30,472 nt of DNA from CAYOLL01 sp964404765 [NCBI: uncultured Gemmatimonadota bacterium] (GTDB taxonomy: Bacteria > 4572-55). The notes below the pieces were generated by a model that saw only the letters and a program-made list of their open reading frames with translations, did no database searches and had not been told where the DNA came from. Positions 15,401 to 23,302 of the stretch are shown here, in pieces; positions within the stretch are counted from its first letter, which is position 1, and each line of letters begins with the position of its first letter. The position numbers and the translations under genes were made by a program. The stretch lies in the NCBI GenBank assembly GCA_964404765.1, contig CAYOLL010000068.1, positions 1 through 30,472 on the forward strand, in the 5' to 3' direction.

Positions 15401-16234
15401 TTAACCGACAGTTATCCGATACAGCACGCCCACAGTCACATCATCGCCGCTGCCCAATTCCGACGCCTCGTTCAGCCAGGTTTCCAGATTTTCGGCAATC
15501 ATCCCAAAATCGTCATTTCGGATCATGGCCTGGATGTCGCCGGCGGCCTGTAAAAAGCCGGCGTCATCCCGAAAAGAGTTGGGATAGCCGTCGGTAGTTA
15601 GCAGAATCAGGCGCGGGGCCTGCTCGGTAATGGGTTGAAAACGGAAACGGAAATTGCGCCAGGCCTCTTTCTGGCAAAGAGATGTGGTTTCGTTGGCAAA
15701 CAGGCGCTCGTCTTTGGGCAAGGGCCGCTCGATCTGGCCATTGTCCCACACGGTCACGATGTCGCCATCGCCCAATTGCCAATAGCAAATAAACGTGTCC
15801 GTGACCAGCACAGCCAGCAGGGTCGCGCCATAAACCAGCAAGGGATTGGGCGCGTCGGTTTCGGGCGGCAGCGGGTCGGCGGCCAGGTCATCCAGCACGG
15901 CCTTTTCCCATTGCCGGACCATGTCCGGGGGCAAGTGCTCTTCGGCGCTGCGTTTGATCAGGGAAAAGTTGGCCGGTTCTTCCAGGCGGTCAAAAAATGC
16001 CTTGAGGGTATTGACGACCACTTGCCCGGCGAAGCGCGAACCCCGATCGCTGCGAAAGCTTTTGGCGCTGCCGTGCCCATCGGCCACCGCCATAATCAGC
16101 GGTGGCCGGGTCGGGGAAACATCCGCGACGCAGGCATAAAAATCCTGATTGGGCAGACCATGCCGGACATGGCTGGCGCCGCGGACGCACGCGCCGGTGT
16201 AATGCCAGAGATTGTGTTCGGATTGAATCACCAT
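15401..16234 (-). CDS. PP2C-family protein phosphatase (TerY-P triad)
   Basis: 277 residues from the ATG at 16234-16232. PP2C motifs are present: GLPNQDF with metal-binding Asp31, VADGHGSAKS (Asp52-Gly-His-Gly), QLGDGDIV, LLTTDGYPNSF and the C-terminal GSGDDVTVGVLY. This is a soluble Mn/Mg-dependent Ser/Thr phosphatase expected to reverse phosphorylation by the triad kinase. A longer frame is open to 16363, but its extra 43 residues have no PP2C resemblance and overlap the vWA gene by 136 bases. The chosen start overlaps the vWA stop as ATGGTGA, a typical coupled junction. Confidence 0.9.
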   Translation of the reverse strand: MVIQSEHNLWHYTGACVRGASHVRHGLPNQDFYACVADVSPTRPPLIMAVADGHGSAKSFRSDRGSRFAGQVVVNTLKAFFDRLEEPANFSLIKRSAEEHLPPDMVRQWEKAVLDDLAADPLPPETDAPNPLLVYGATLLAVLVTDTFICYWQLGDGDIVTVWDNGQIERPLPKDERLFANETTSLCQKEAWRNFRFRFQPITEQAPRLILLTTDGYPNSFRDDAGFLQAAGDIQAMIRNDDFGMIAENLETWLNEASELGSGDDVTVGVLYRITVG

Positions 16235-16932
16235 ACGTCGTCCGCAGAGGCAGGGCCCGTCACCGGGGCGGTTGGAATGGGCACATTTGTCACCGGCCCG
16301 GCGTTGGCGCTGGTCTGGCTGGCCGGAGACGAGGCGGATTTGAGCACTGCGGTGGAAACCCATTTGATGTAATTGACCAATTGATCGGCATTATTGGCCT
16401 GCAACGGTTTTAATTCCGGATGGGCGATGAACTTTTGCAGAACTTCCAGGTCGGCGTCCGCGCCAATGGCAATGGCGATGCGCACGGCCTTTTTGCCCCA
16501 GGGCTGATCCAGCAGAGCTTTTAGACCGGTGTTAAAATCGTCGGTGGGCTGGCCATCGGAAATCAACACCAACACCGGCGGCAGGGCGCGGTCGGTCATG
16601 GGCGGGATTTTGAGCTGATCGGCCACCATGCCCAGGGCTTTGCCCATGTCGGTCACGCCCTCGGCGTTCAAATCCGTCCATTTGAAATCGGCCACCGGCA
16701 CGGCCTGGGAAATATGCCACTGTGCGCCGGATGAGAACTTGATGGCCCGGACTAAAACCTGGGCGTTGGGGTTTTCATCGGCTACGTTTTGCATGTGGGG
16801 AATGGCTTCGCGAATGGCCATGTTGAGCGATTGGATTTTGCCGTCGGCGCTCATGGAACCGGAACAATCGGCCATCCAGATGAAATGCAGCGGGCGAGTG
16901 GCCAATTCGCCACCGGGACGTTTTGGGGTCAT
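16228..16932 (-). CDS. TerY-like von Willebrand factor A protein (TerY-P triad)
   Basis: 234 residues. A complete MIDAS site is visible: DCSGS (22-26), Thr94 in VTDMGKAL, and Asp126 in LLVLISDG context (VLISDGQPTDD). The domain covers about 14-195 and matches the TerY group (SLNMAIREAIPHM, then AVRIAIAIGADAD). A Ser/Thr/Pro/Ala-rich tail (about 200-234) may be a flexible or phosphorylated region. There is no signal peptide. In TerY-P triads the vWA protein is thought to scaffold metal-dependent complexes controlled by the kinase and phosphatase. It is first in the minus-strand run, with AAGGAG before the ATG, so it probably heads the operon. Confidence 0.9.
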   Translation of the reverse strand: MTPKRPGGELATRPLHFIWMADCSGSMSADGKIQSLNMAIREAIPHMQNVADENPNAQVLVRAIKFSSGAQWHISQAVPVADFKWTDLNAEGVTDMGKALGMVADQLKIPPMTDRALPPVLVLISDGQPTDDFNTGLKALLDQPWGKKAVRIAIAIGADADLEVLQKFIAHPELKPLQANNADQLVNYIKWVSTAVLKSASSPASQTSANAGPVTNVPIPTAPVTGPASADDVW

Positions 16933-17246
16933 GATCTGTGCTCCTTCGATATGGGTTATGAAAGCAGGGATTGATTCGCTGTAATCGAAAAACGATGGAA
17001 GATAAGATGTTTGACAATGAGCGGCAATTACTTTTTCTTCAGAAGCTATTGCATTTTTGAGAATGTCAAAAGCTCTTTTAAATTAAGCTTGCGTTCTATA
17101 ACAATTAACAAGGGGTTTTTGCGTTAAGGGTGTGGAGAGTTCTTGACAAAAAGATGATTTGGGTGTTGATTTATAGCAACTTGAAATCACAATTAACAAT
17201 GTGACCCATCTATGCCAAGTTCAAATTCAAACCCTGGAGATAGCCC
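16933..17246. other. Divergent intergenic region, promoters presumed
   Basis: 314 bases between the vWA gene (leftward) and the persulfide dioxygenase gene (rightward). A TTGACA lies at 17143-17148 on the plus strand, but the nearest -10-like TTATAG is 22 bases away. A TTGACA on the minus strand (17064-17069) also lacks a good -10 partner. Promoters must lie here, but none is convincing. No gene or hairpin was seen. Confidence 0.4.
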
Positions 17247-18653
17247 ATGCTATTGCGTTACTTTTACGATCGTAAACTGGCCCATGCCTCATATCTGGTT
17301 GGCTGCCAGGCGACCGGCGAAGCCATTGTCATCGATCCGGGCCGCGATATTCAGCCGTATATACAGGCCGCCGAAGTCGAGGCCATGCGTCTTGTCGCCG
17401 CGACCGAGACACACATCCACGCCGACTTTGTCTCCGGCGCGCGCGAATTAGCCGCCCGAACCGGCGCAAAGCTGTATTTGTCCGACGAAGGCGATGCCGA
17501 CTGGAAGTATCAGTATCATCAAGCCTATGCGCATCAATTAGTCAAGCATGGTGACACGTTCAAAATCGGCAACCTCCGCTTTGAAGTCGTCCATACGCCC
17601 GGCCATACGCCCGAACATATTTGCTTTTTGCTGACGGATACCGCCGGCGCCAGTCGGCCCATGGGTATGTTTACCGGCGATTTTGTGTTTGTGGGCGATA
17701 TCGGCCGGCCCGATTTATTAGAGAAAGCAGCCGGTATGATCGGCACGGCGGAGGCCGGCGCACGGCGAATGTTTCAATCGATCAACAAATTTAAAGAATT
17801 GCCGGATTATCTGCAAATCTGGCCGGCGCATGGGGCGGGCAGCGCTTGCGGCAAGGCGTTGGGCGCGGTGCCATCCTCGACCGTCGGTTATGAAAAGCTG
17901 TTTAACTGGGCGATGGATTACACGGGCGAACAAAAATTTGTAACCACGCTATTGGCCGGACAACCGGAAGCGCCCCGCTATTTTGCCATGATGAAGAAGC
18001 TGAACAAGATCGGCCCGGCGCTGCTAAAAGGCCGCCCGTTGCCGGAAAAGCTGGAGATCAGCCGAATCCATTCGGTTTTAGCCGATGGCGGCACGGTGGT
18101 CGATGCGCGTTTAGTTGACGCATTTGCCGCCGGACATCTTCCGGGCACGATCAATATCCCGCACAACAATGCGTTTGCCAATTGGTCCGGCTGGCTGCTG
18201 AGCTATGACCGCCCGTTTTATCTGTTGATTAGCGCGGAAAAGCTGACCGAAGCCGTGCGTGATCTGGCCTACATCGGCCTGGATAATGTAGCCGGTTTTT
18301 TTGACGCTAATGACATCGCTGCGGCCGGAGCGGTAGAGTCCTATGAAGTCAAGTCCCCGACGCAATTGGCGGCGGCCATCGAAAGTCGCGCCGTCGAGTT
18401 GATTGATGTCCGTAACGACAACGAATATGCCGCAGGCGCCATTCCCGGCGCGCGACACATTATGCTGGGCTATCTGGCGGAGTCGCTGGCCCAAATCCCA
18501 CGCGAACAACCATTGGTGGTAACGTGCAAAGGTGGCGGACGCGGGGCCATTGCCGCAAGTATCCTGCAAGCGCACGGCTTCAAAAATGTGACCAATCTGG
18601 CCGGCGGCACGGAAAGCTGGCGAATGGCCGGATTGCCCATTGTGCGCCCATAA
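17247..18653 (+). CDS. CstB-like persulfide dioxygenase-rhodanese fusion
   Basis: 468 residues. An N-terminal metallo-beta-lactamase fold (1-250) carries THIHAD (His56, His58, Asp60), HTPGH (His116, His120), FTGDFVF (Asp145) and WPAHGAG (His195), the iron-site pattern of ETHE1-type persulfide dioxygenases. A first rhodanese domain (about 270-355) has LISAEK at the active loop and no cysteine, so it is probably inactive. The second (about 368-468) has VVTCKGGGRG with Cys427. This three-part layout is that of CstB, which oxidises persulfides and yields thiosulfate during sulfide detoxification. Expected to be cytosolic. GGAG lies at a normal distance before the ATG. The gene is followed closely by rfbB on the same strand. 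Confidence 0.88.
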   Translation: MLLRYFYDRKLAHASYLVGCQATGEAIVIDPGRDIQPYIQAAEVEAMRLVAATETHIHADFVSGARELAARTGAKLYLSDEGDADWKYQYHQAYAHQLVKHGDTFKIGNLRFEVVHTPGHTPEHICFLLTDTAGASRPMGMFTGDFVFVGDIGRPDLLEKAAGMIGTAEAGARRMFQSINKFKELPDYLQIWPAHGAGSACGKALGAVPSSTVGYEKLFNWAMDYTGEQKFVTTLLAGQPEAPRYFAMMKKLNKIGPALLKGRPLPEKLEISRIHSVLADGGTVVDARLVDAFAAGHLPGTINIPHNNAFANWSGWLLSYDRPFYLLISAEKLTEAVRDLAYIGLDNVAGFFDANDIAAAGAVESYEVKSPTQLAAAIESRAVELIDVRNDNEYAAGAIPGARHIMLGYLAESLAQIPREQPLVVTCKGGGRGAIAASILQAHGFKNVTNLAGGTESWRMAGLPIVRP

Positions 18654-18695
18654 ATTGGATTTTGACTTTTATTTTTGACTTCTGACGAGGCGTTT

Positions 18696-19769
18696 ATGCG
18701 AGCATTAAAAAATCTTTTGGTGACCGGCGGCTGCGGTTTTATCGGGGCAAACTTTATCCGCTTTTTGTTTGACAAAACCGACTTTGGCGGACGCCTCGTC
18801 AATGTGGACAAGCTGACTTATGCCGGCAATCCGGATAATCTGGCCGGGCTGGAAGGGCAGGCGGGCGACCGCTACATTTTTGAGTGCGCCGATATTGGCG
18901 ATGTCGCCGCGCTCAGTCGGATTTTTACCGCTTACGACATCGATACGGTGGTGCATTTTGCCGCTGAAACGCATGTGGATCGCTCAATTGTCGGAGCGCG
19001 GGCGTTTATCGAAACAAATGTGACCGGCACATATACGCTGTTGGAAGCGGCCAAAAGCGCCTGGGCCGGCCGTGACGATGTCCTGTTTCATCATATCTCG
19101 ACGGATGAGGTTTTCGGCAGTCTGGGACCGACCGGCGCATTTCGCGAAGATACGCCCTACGCGCCGCGCAATCCTTATTCGGCGTCCAAAGCCGCGGCCG
19201 ATCATCTGGCGCAATCGTATTTTCACACCTATGGCCTGCCTTTAACACTGTCGAATTGCTCGAACAATTACGGCCCGTATCAATTCCCGGAAAAAGTCAT
19301 CCCCTTGATGATCTTAAATATGCTGGAGGGCAAGCCGTTGCCGGTTTATGGCGACGGCCTGCATGTGCGGGATTGGATTTATGTGGAGGATCATTGCAGC
19401 GGGATTTGGGCGATCCTGCAAAAAGGCGCAACCGGCGAGTCTTATAATCTGGGCGGCGAGACAGAAATGCCTAATATTCAATTAGTTACGCGGTTATGTG
19501 AATTGGTGGCCCGGCTGCAGAATCGTGCGCCGGAAACCTATCAGGCGCTAATCACTCACGTTAAGGATCGGCCCGGCCATGACCGCCGTTATGCGATTGA
19601 CTGCGCTAAAGTCAAGCGGGAATTGGGTTGGCAGCCAGAAATCGGCTTTGCGCGCGGGCTGGAACTCACCGTGCGCTGGTATCTGGATCACCCGGACTGG
19701 ATTGTGCGCGTCAAAACAGGCGAGTACCGGCGCTGGCTGGAACAAAACTATGCCGGACGCAGCGCGTGA
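18696..19769 (+). CDS. rfbB: dTDP-glucose 4,6-dehydratase
   Basis: 357 residues; an extended SDR enzyme that converts dTDP-glucose to dTDP-4-keto-6-deoxyglucose for rhamnose and other deoxysugars of surface polysaccharide. It has the NAD-binding TGGCGFIG (10-17), the catalytic STDEVFGSLG (Thr136-Asp137-Glu138), YSASK (Tyr161, Lys165), NNYGPYQFPEKVIP and HVRDWIYVEDH. An in-frame TTG lies 21 bases further upstream, but the ATG at 18696 is preceded by GACGAGG at good distance and begins right before the Rossmann strand. rfbA, rfbC and rfbD are not nearby. The last 37 codons lie inside a 255-bp tandem duplication, and a second, headless copy of them follows at 19914-20023. Confidence 0.93.
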   Translation: MRALKNLLVTGGCGFIGANFIRFLFDKTDFGGRLVNVDKLTYAGNPDNLAGLEGQAGDRYIFECADIGDVAALSRIFTAYDIDTVVHFAAETHVDRSIVGARAFIETNVTGTYTLLEAAKSAWAGRDDVLFHHISTDEVFGSLGPTGAFREDTPYAPRNPYSASKAAADHLAQSYFHTYGLPLTLSNCSNNYGPYQFPEKVIPLMILNMLEGKPLPVYGDGLHVRDWIYVEDHCSGIWAILQKGATGESYNLGGETEMPNIQLVTRLCELVARLQNRAPETYQALITHVKDRPGHDRRYAIDCAKVKRELGWQPEIGFARGLELTVRWYLDHPDWIVRVKTGEYRRWLEQNYAGRSA

Positions 19770-19788
19770 TGCGGATTTAGGCTAATTT

Positions 19789-19821
19789 AGATATGACATT
19801 TCTTCAAGAAATGTCATATCT
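19789..19821. terminator. Perfect hairpin, bidirectional terminator candidate (copy 1)
   Basis: AGATATGACATTTCTT and AAGAAATGTCATATCT form a perfect 16-base stem with a single central C. It stands right after rfbB and is followed by a second small hairpin (GTGCG/CGCAC, 19822-19836). It has no long T run but is well placed between convergent genes. Confidence 0.6.
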
Positions 19822-20043
19822 GTGCGGGTTCTCGCACGATCTTACCAATTTTGCCGCAGCGGGCGGTCATCATAAAACGGGGCGTATTTTTCTTTAAGCC
19901 CGGCTTGTGGCGTCTGGAATTAACCGTGCGCTGGTATCTGGATCACCCGGATTGGATTGCCCGGATCAAAACAGGCGAGTACCGGCGCTGGCTGGAACAA
20001 AACTATGCCGGACGCAGCGCGTGATGCGGATTTAGGCTAATTT

Positions 20044-20076
20044 AGATATGACATTTCTTCAAGAAATGTCATATCT
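20044..20076. terminator. Perfect hairpin, bidirectional terminator candidate (copy 2)
   Basis: Identical to the hairpin at 19789-19821, carried by the second unit of the tandem duplication. It lies 20 bases downstream of the 20097-20684 gene stop. Confidence 0.6.
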
Positions 20077-20096
20077 GTGCGGGTTCTCGCACGATC

Positions 20097-20684
20097 TTAC
20101 CAATTTTGCCGCAGCGGGCGGTCATCATAAAACGGGGCGTATTTTTCTTTAAGCCCGGCTTGTGGCGTATAGTGTTCCAGCAACGGGCGCACATCTTTGC
20201 GAATAACGAACGGGCGGATCGTTTTGGCCAGATGGTTGGCATCAAAGCGGGAGAGCGGCCGCGGGGTGTCGCCCAGGACTTCCGTTTCATCCAAAAAAAT
20301 GATTTTTTTGGATGGCTTGCCGCTATTGGACCAGCCGGATGATTGGTCTGAGCGGGTCACGGGTTTGCTAAGCGAGTCACCCGCGGATTTTTGCTGGGTG
20401 GCGTTTGGGCTGCTTAACCAATCCTTTTGGGTTTGCGAGGCATCCGCCGGCGGGCGTTCCAACCAACTGGGTTTGCGGGCGACATCAGCCCGCACATTTC
20501 CGGCGGCTAACAATAGCGCTAACAAACAGATGAAACTCTTAACGCCTAAAAAATCGCTCTCGCAAAGCCGCAAAGGCGCTAAGTTAAAAAGCATTTCTTT
20601 GCGGCTTGGCGCCTTTGCGTGAGACCTTTTTGGTTCGGATTTGGTAGGGTTTACGGCAATTCTAAGGTCATACCGGCGGTTCAT
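20097..20684 (-). CDS. Small secreted protein of unknown function, N-terminus disrupted by a repeat
   Basis: 195 residues as read from an ATG that overlaps the upstream TPR gene's stop (ATGA). Residues 20-43 are encoded by a palindromic repeat (20557-20624). Immediately after it comes VKSFICLLALLLAAGNVRAD, which is a typical signal peptide with an A-x-A-like cleavage site, now internal. The mature part is Ser/Pro/Gln-rich to about residue 120. A short conserved-looking C-terminus follows (IRKDVRPLLEHYTPQAGLKE), ending with YDDRPLRQNW. No family recognised. Either the protein is made with a non-secreted N-terminal extension, or a non-ATG start inside the signal peptide is used, or secretion is lost. 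Part of its 3' end is duplicated downstream. Confidence 0.6.
   Translation of the reverse strand: MNRRYDLRIAVNPTKSEPKRSHAKAPSRKEMLFNLAPLRLCESDFLGVKSFICLLALLLAAGNVRADVARKPSWLERPPADASQTQKDWLSSPNATQQKSAGDSLSKPVTRSDQSSGWSNSGKPSKKIIFLDETEVLGDTPRPLSRFDANHLAKTIRPFVIRKDVRPLLEHYTPQAGLKEKYAPFYDDRPLRQNW
20288..20314. repeat. Perfect 27-base palindrome within coding sequence
   Basis: CATCCAAAAAAAT is followed by a single G and then ATTTTTTTGGATG. The minus strand encodes SKKIIFLDE in the small secreted protein. The A7 and T7 runs are slippage-prone. Confidence 0.7.
20557..20624. repeat. Palindromic interspersed repeat (CGCAAAG...CTTTGCG) inserted in a gene
   Basis: Left arm TCTCGCAAAGCCGCAAAGGC (20559-20578) is mirrored by GCGGCTTGGCGCCTTTGCGT in the right arm (to 20624, ending GAGA). 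Its translation (HAKAPSRKEMLFNLAPLRLC) is the kind of peptide produced when this repeat class is read through. It interrupts the N-terminus of the 20097-20684 gene ahead of the signal peptide. Confidence 0.8.
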
Positions 20685-22006
20685 TTCTTTACCTCCCCGT
20701 TTTGGGTGGAATCATACTCGGCCAGGTTCATTTGTAATTGGGCTTTGGCAATGCCGTATTCGGCTTCGACCAGCAGCGGCAGTTCGCTGCGACGCTGGGC
20801 CAGCGTATTCAGCATTTTTTGTACCGCGCCCAAATCGTCATCCAAAGCCTGGCGTTTGCTTTCAATCAAGTCCACAAAACGCAGCGCGTTATGATCGTTC
20901 AGATCGGCCAATCGTCGCTCCAGATCAACAAGTTCGCGCTTCAAATCCGCCAGTTTATGCTGCTCGGCTTTCAGCTCCTCCTCTTTGACGGTAATACGGG
21001 TATCCTCTTTATAGTCGCCAAAAATCTCCAAAAAGCCTTGAAAAGCATTGATCGCCTGCGGGAATTTTTGCACGTGCATGCTGACCACGCCGGCCAAAAA
21101 GTTAGCTTCGGAAATGGCTTGATACTCCGGATACTTTTCAAAAATCAGCTTCAGCCGGTCTTCGGCCTGCGGATATTGCTCCAGGTGGAAATAGCACCAG
21201 GCCTGGCCCAGCGCCTTGTCGCCGCCGTACAACGCCTCATTTTCCAGCCCCTGGTACCGGGCGATTGCTTGCGGATAATTTTGCTGCTCGTAGGCCAGTA
21301 AAGCAAGCTTGTAGCGGGCGGTATCTTTTAGCATGGCAATTTCGCGCAAGTCATCGCGCATATTGATAGGGAAGTCGGCTAATTGCTGAAGATAGGCGGC
21401 GGCCTGCGCATCGTTGCCCGCTTCTAAGGCGATGGTGGCTTGCAAGTATAGGGCGTAGGCGCGGGAAGTCCCAAAAATCTGTTGATAGTTCAGATAGGCC
21501 AACGCCAAATCCTGCCGTCCATTCAAATAAAAATGTTCAGCAATCAAAAATGTGGCTCGCGATAGAAAATACGGATCGGACCGGCTCATCGTAAAAGCGG
21601 CATACAGCTTTTGTGCCTCATCAATTTCGCCTAAGCTGATTTTGGTCTTAATCCAGCTTAAATACAATTCGTTGGCGACCAAAGGATTCTCCATCCAGCC
21701 GCGTCGCGCCCAGATGGCCTTAAACAATTCGTCGGCCATTGCGTATTGACCCAATTCCGTATAACACACCCCGGCTTGCGTTTGCGCTTCTATGGCCAGA
21801 TGATGCTGATTAAATTGGGCGGCGCATTTTTCATATTGAAAAGCGGCGGCCAGATATAAACCCTTGTCCTCAAAAAAAGCTGCGCGATCATACATAGCCG
21901 CAGCCGGATCATACGCCCGAGACGTATAAATACTGTCGGCTTGCGCCAAAATCGGACAAAGCGCCAGTAAACATATCCAATAAAAAGCCTTCACAGTAAC
22001 CCCCAT
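20681..22006 (-). CDS. Secreted TPR-repeat protein with C-terminal coiled coil
   Basis: 441 residues. A signal peptide (AFYWICLLALCPILAQA) ends near residue 23. The chain then consists of helical tetratricopeptide-like repeats: AAFQYEKCAAQFNQHHLAIE, YAMADELFKAIW, YPQAIARYQGL, YPQAEDRLKLIFEKYPEYQA and FPQAINAFQGFLEIFGDY. Residues 345-400 are a Glu/Lys/Leu-rich coiled coil (KLADLKRELVDLERRLADL). The likely role is a periplasmic scaffold, YbgF/BamD-like in general layout, but no specific partner is visible. A GTG four codons downstream has a GGGGG ribosome site and may be the real start. It lies between a beta-barrel-like protein and a small secreted protein, suggesting a joint envelope unit. 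Confidence 0.8.
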   Translation of the reverse strand: MGVTVKAFYWICLLALCPILAQADSIYTSRAYDPAAAMYDRAAFFEDKGLYLAAAFQYEKCAAQFNQHHLAIEAQTQAGVCYTELGQYAMADELFKAIWARRGWMENPLVANELYLSWIKTKISLGEIDEAQKLYAAFTMSRSDPYFLSRATFLIAEHFYLNGRQDLALAYLNYQQIFGTSRAYALYLQATIALEAGNDAQAAAYLQQLADFPINMRDDLREIAMLKDTARYKLALLAYEQQNYPQAIARYQGLENEALYGGDKALGQAWCYFHLEQYPQAEDRLKLIFEKYPEYQAISEANFLAGVVSMHVQKFPQAINAFQGFLEIFGDYKEDTRITVKEEELKAEQHKLADLKRELVDLERRLADLNDHNALRFVDLIESKRQALDDDLGAVQKMLNTLAQRRSELPLLVEAEYGIAKAQLQMNLAEYDSTQNGEVKK

Positions 22007-22035
22007 CGTTCACAACCAAAATAAAGCCCATTTTC

Positions 22036-22195
22036 CATTACGCATTACCCATTGTCCATTGTCCATTGCTCATTGCCCATTGCCTATTGCCCATTACTCA
22101 TTACCCATTACTCATTACCCATTGCTCATTGCCCATTGCCCATTGCCCATTGCCCATTGCCCATTGCCCATTGTCCATTGTTCATTGCCCATTCT
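22036..22195. repeat. Heptanucleotide tandem array (CCATTGC)n
   Basis: About 20 imperfect 7-base units, mainly CCATTGC with CCATTAC, TCATTAC and CCATTGT variants. It fills the gap between two co-directional envelope genes. The stop codon (22182-22184) and last residues of the upstream gene are formed by the first units. Seven is not a multiple of three, so a change in copy number near the gene end would shift the reading frame. Confidence 0.9.
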
Positions 22196-23096
22196 TCATC
22201 ATAGATTTAAGCGCCTCCAACTCACGCTCGGCCAGTTGCTCACGCAGGCGGATCTCGGCCAGGATTTTTTGATCGCTACGCAAATCCGTTTGCTCAACCA
22301 GGTTTTGCTTGAGTCGGTCAATATTATTAGGTTTTGGGAAAAAAACGCGGGTTAGCCCGATGGCGAAGCGAAAAGCATTTTCCGGCGGCTGATAAAGAGT
22401 CGCCGGGTCGTCTGAAGCCAAGTCGTAGCCGGCCATGAGGCTGAGCGTGGCGTCGTTTAGAAAAGGCAGTCGCACCCCGGCGGACATTTTGATGCGGGAT
22501 TCGGCTAACGAGGCGGCATCTGCGTCAACGTAGGCTTGCCCTTCAGCTTCGACGATCAGCATGGTGCGGGTGAAGGCCAGTTTGAGCCCGACGCCGAGCA
22601 CGGCATAGTCGTAATGGCTAAAGGCGGTTTCCGTTTCCGGCGCGTCCTGCGAATAGTAGCCGTAGTTGAGATACAGCCGGGTTGGTTGGGTCAGCAGGCG
22701 AGGCTCGAGGATATGTATCAGCCGCAGGCCAAACAGCGCCGCCCGGTCATCGGCCAGCGGCAAAGTCAAGGACGGCATAATGCCGAAATGATGGCGCAAA
22801 AAAGGCGGGTCACCGATTTTAAACCCAAAAGACACCGCCGTAGCCGGATCGGACGATACATTAGTATAGGCGGCGGTGACATCAAAAAAACGGCCTAAAC
22901 CAACGGCGGCTCCCAAATAGGTTTGAAAAATATCCGAAGTTGAAACACCAAAACCTTGTACGGAGACTGCGCCCCGTCCAATAGTTTCCGACGAAAAATT
23001 GTAGTTTAAATCACGGGCATGGTTTAGCGGTTGAGCCGGACTTAAACCGGCGCTAAAGGCAACGAGCAGAATGGCAAGATAGTTACAGCGTGGCAT
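22182..23096 (-). CDS. Outer-membrane beta-barrel-like protein with C-terminal coiled coil
   Basis: 304 residues. A signal peptide (YLAILLVAFSAGLSPAQ) precedes about 230 residues of alternating amphipathic strands with Gly/aromatic turns (LGRFFDVTAAYTNVSSDP, HHFGIMPSLTLPLADDRAAL, MSAGVRLPFLNDATLSLMAG, FAIGLTRVFF), typical of a small outer-membrane barrel. The last ~50 residues form a charged helix (LREQLAERELEALKSMMKNG). A GGGGGGGAAATC site precedes the ATG. First gene of the minus-strand envelope run 23096-20097. The stop codon is built from the heptamer array, so the exact C-terminus may have changed recently. No named family recognised. Confidence 0.75.
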   Translation of the reverse strand: MPRCNYLAILLVAFSAGLSPAQPLNHARDLNYNFSSETIGRGAVSVQGFGVSTSDIFQTYLGAAVGLGRFFDVTAAYTNVSSDPATAVSFGFKIGDPPFLRHHFGIMPSLTLPLADDRAALFGLRLIHILEPRLLTQPTRLYLNYGYYSQDAPETETAFSHYDYAVLGVGLKLAFTRTMLIVEAEGQAYVDADAASLAESRIKMSAGVRLPFLNDATLSLMAGYDLASDDPATLYQPPENAFRFAIGLTRVFFPKPNNIDRLKQNLVEQTDLRSDQKILAEIRLREQLAERELEALKSMMKNGQ

Positions 23097-23302
23097 GATT
23101 TCCCCCCCAAACGGTAATTGTAATCAAGTAGCGACTGTATCGCGCAATTCTTAAATGCAACCGCCGTGCCAATTACGCAACTCCATATTTTTCAAACAGT
23201 TATAAAATACAATCGAAAATGAGGCGATTTTTAGAGTCAAAATAGTTCCGTAAATTGGAAAAATACCGCAAATTTGGTAAAATCGGCGCGCGCCAATCAT
23301 TT

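Larger units (their letters stand above)
19659..20168. repeat. 255-bp tandem duplication across the rfbB / secreted-protein junction
   Basis: Unit 1 is 19659-19913 and unit 2 is 19914-20168, exactly adjacent. Each holds the last ~110 bases of rfbB, a 33-base hairpin and the last ~70 bases of the convergent minus-strand gene. Nearly all differences fall in the rfbB part (for example GGAACTCACC against GGAATTAACC); the intergenic part looks identical. Unit 2's rfbB tail (19914-20023) and unit 1's copy of the other gene's tail (about 19842-19913) are dead fragments. Confidence 0.95.

Noticed and set aside
16235-16363. Longer N-terminus for the PP2C protein (start at 16363)
   Set aside because: The extra 43 residues do not resemble PP2C sequence and lie wholly inside the vWA gene; the ATG at 16234 gives a normal coupled overlap.
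17143-17176. Promoter for the persulfide dioxygenase gene (TTGACA ... TTATAG)
   Set aside because: The spacer is 22 bases, too long for a normal sigma-70 promoter, and the next -10-like boxes are poor.
18675-18695. TTG start for dTDP-glucose dehydratase
   Set aside because: The ATG at 18696 has a ribosome site and directly precedes the Rossmann strand; the seven extra residues have no support.
22036-22195. CRISPR array
   Set aside because: Units are 7 bases with no spacers and there are no cas genes; it is a simple tandem repeat.
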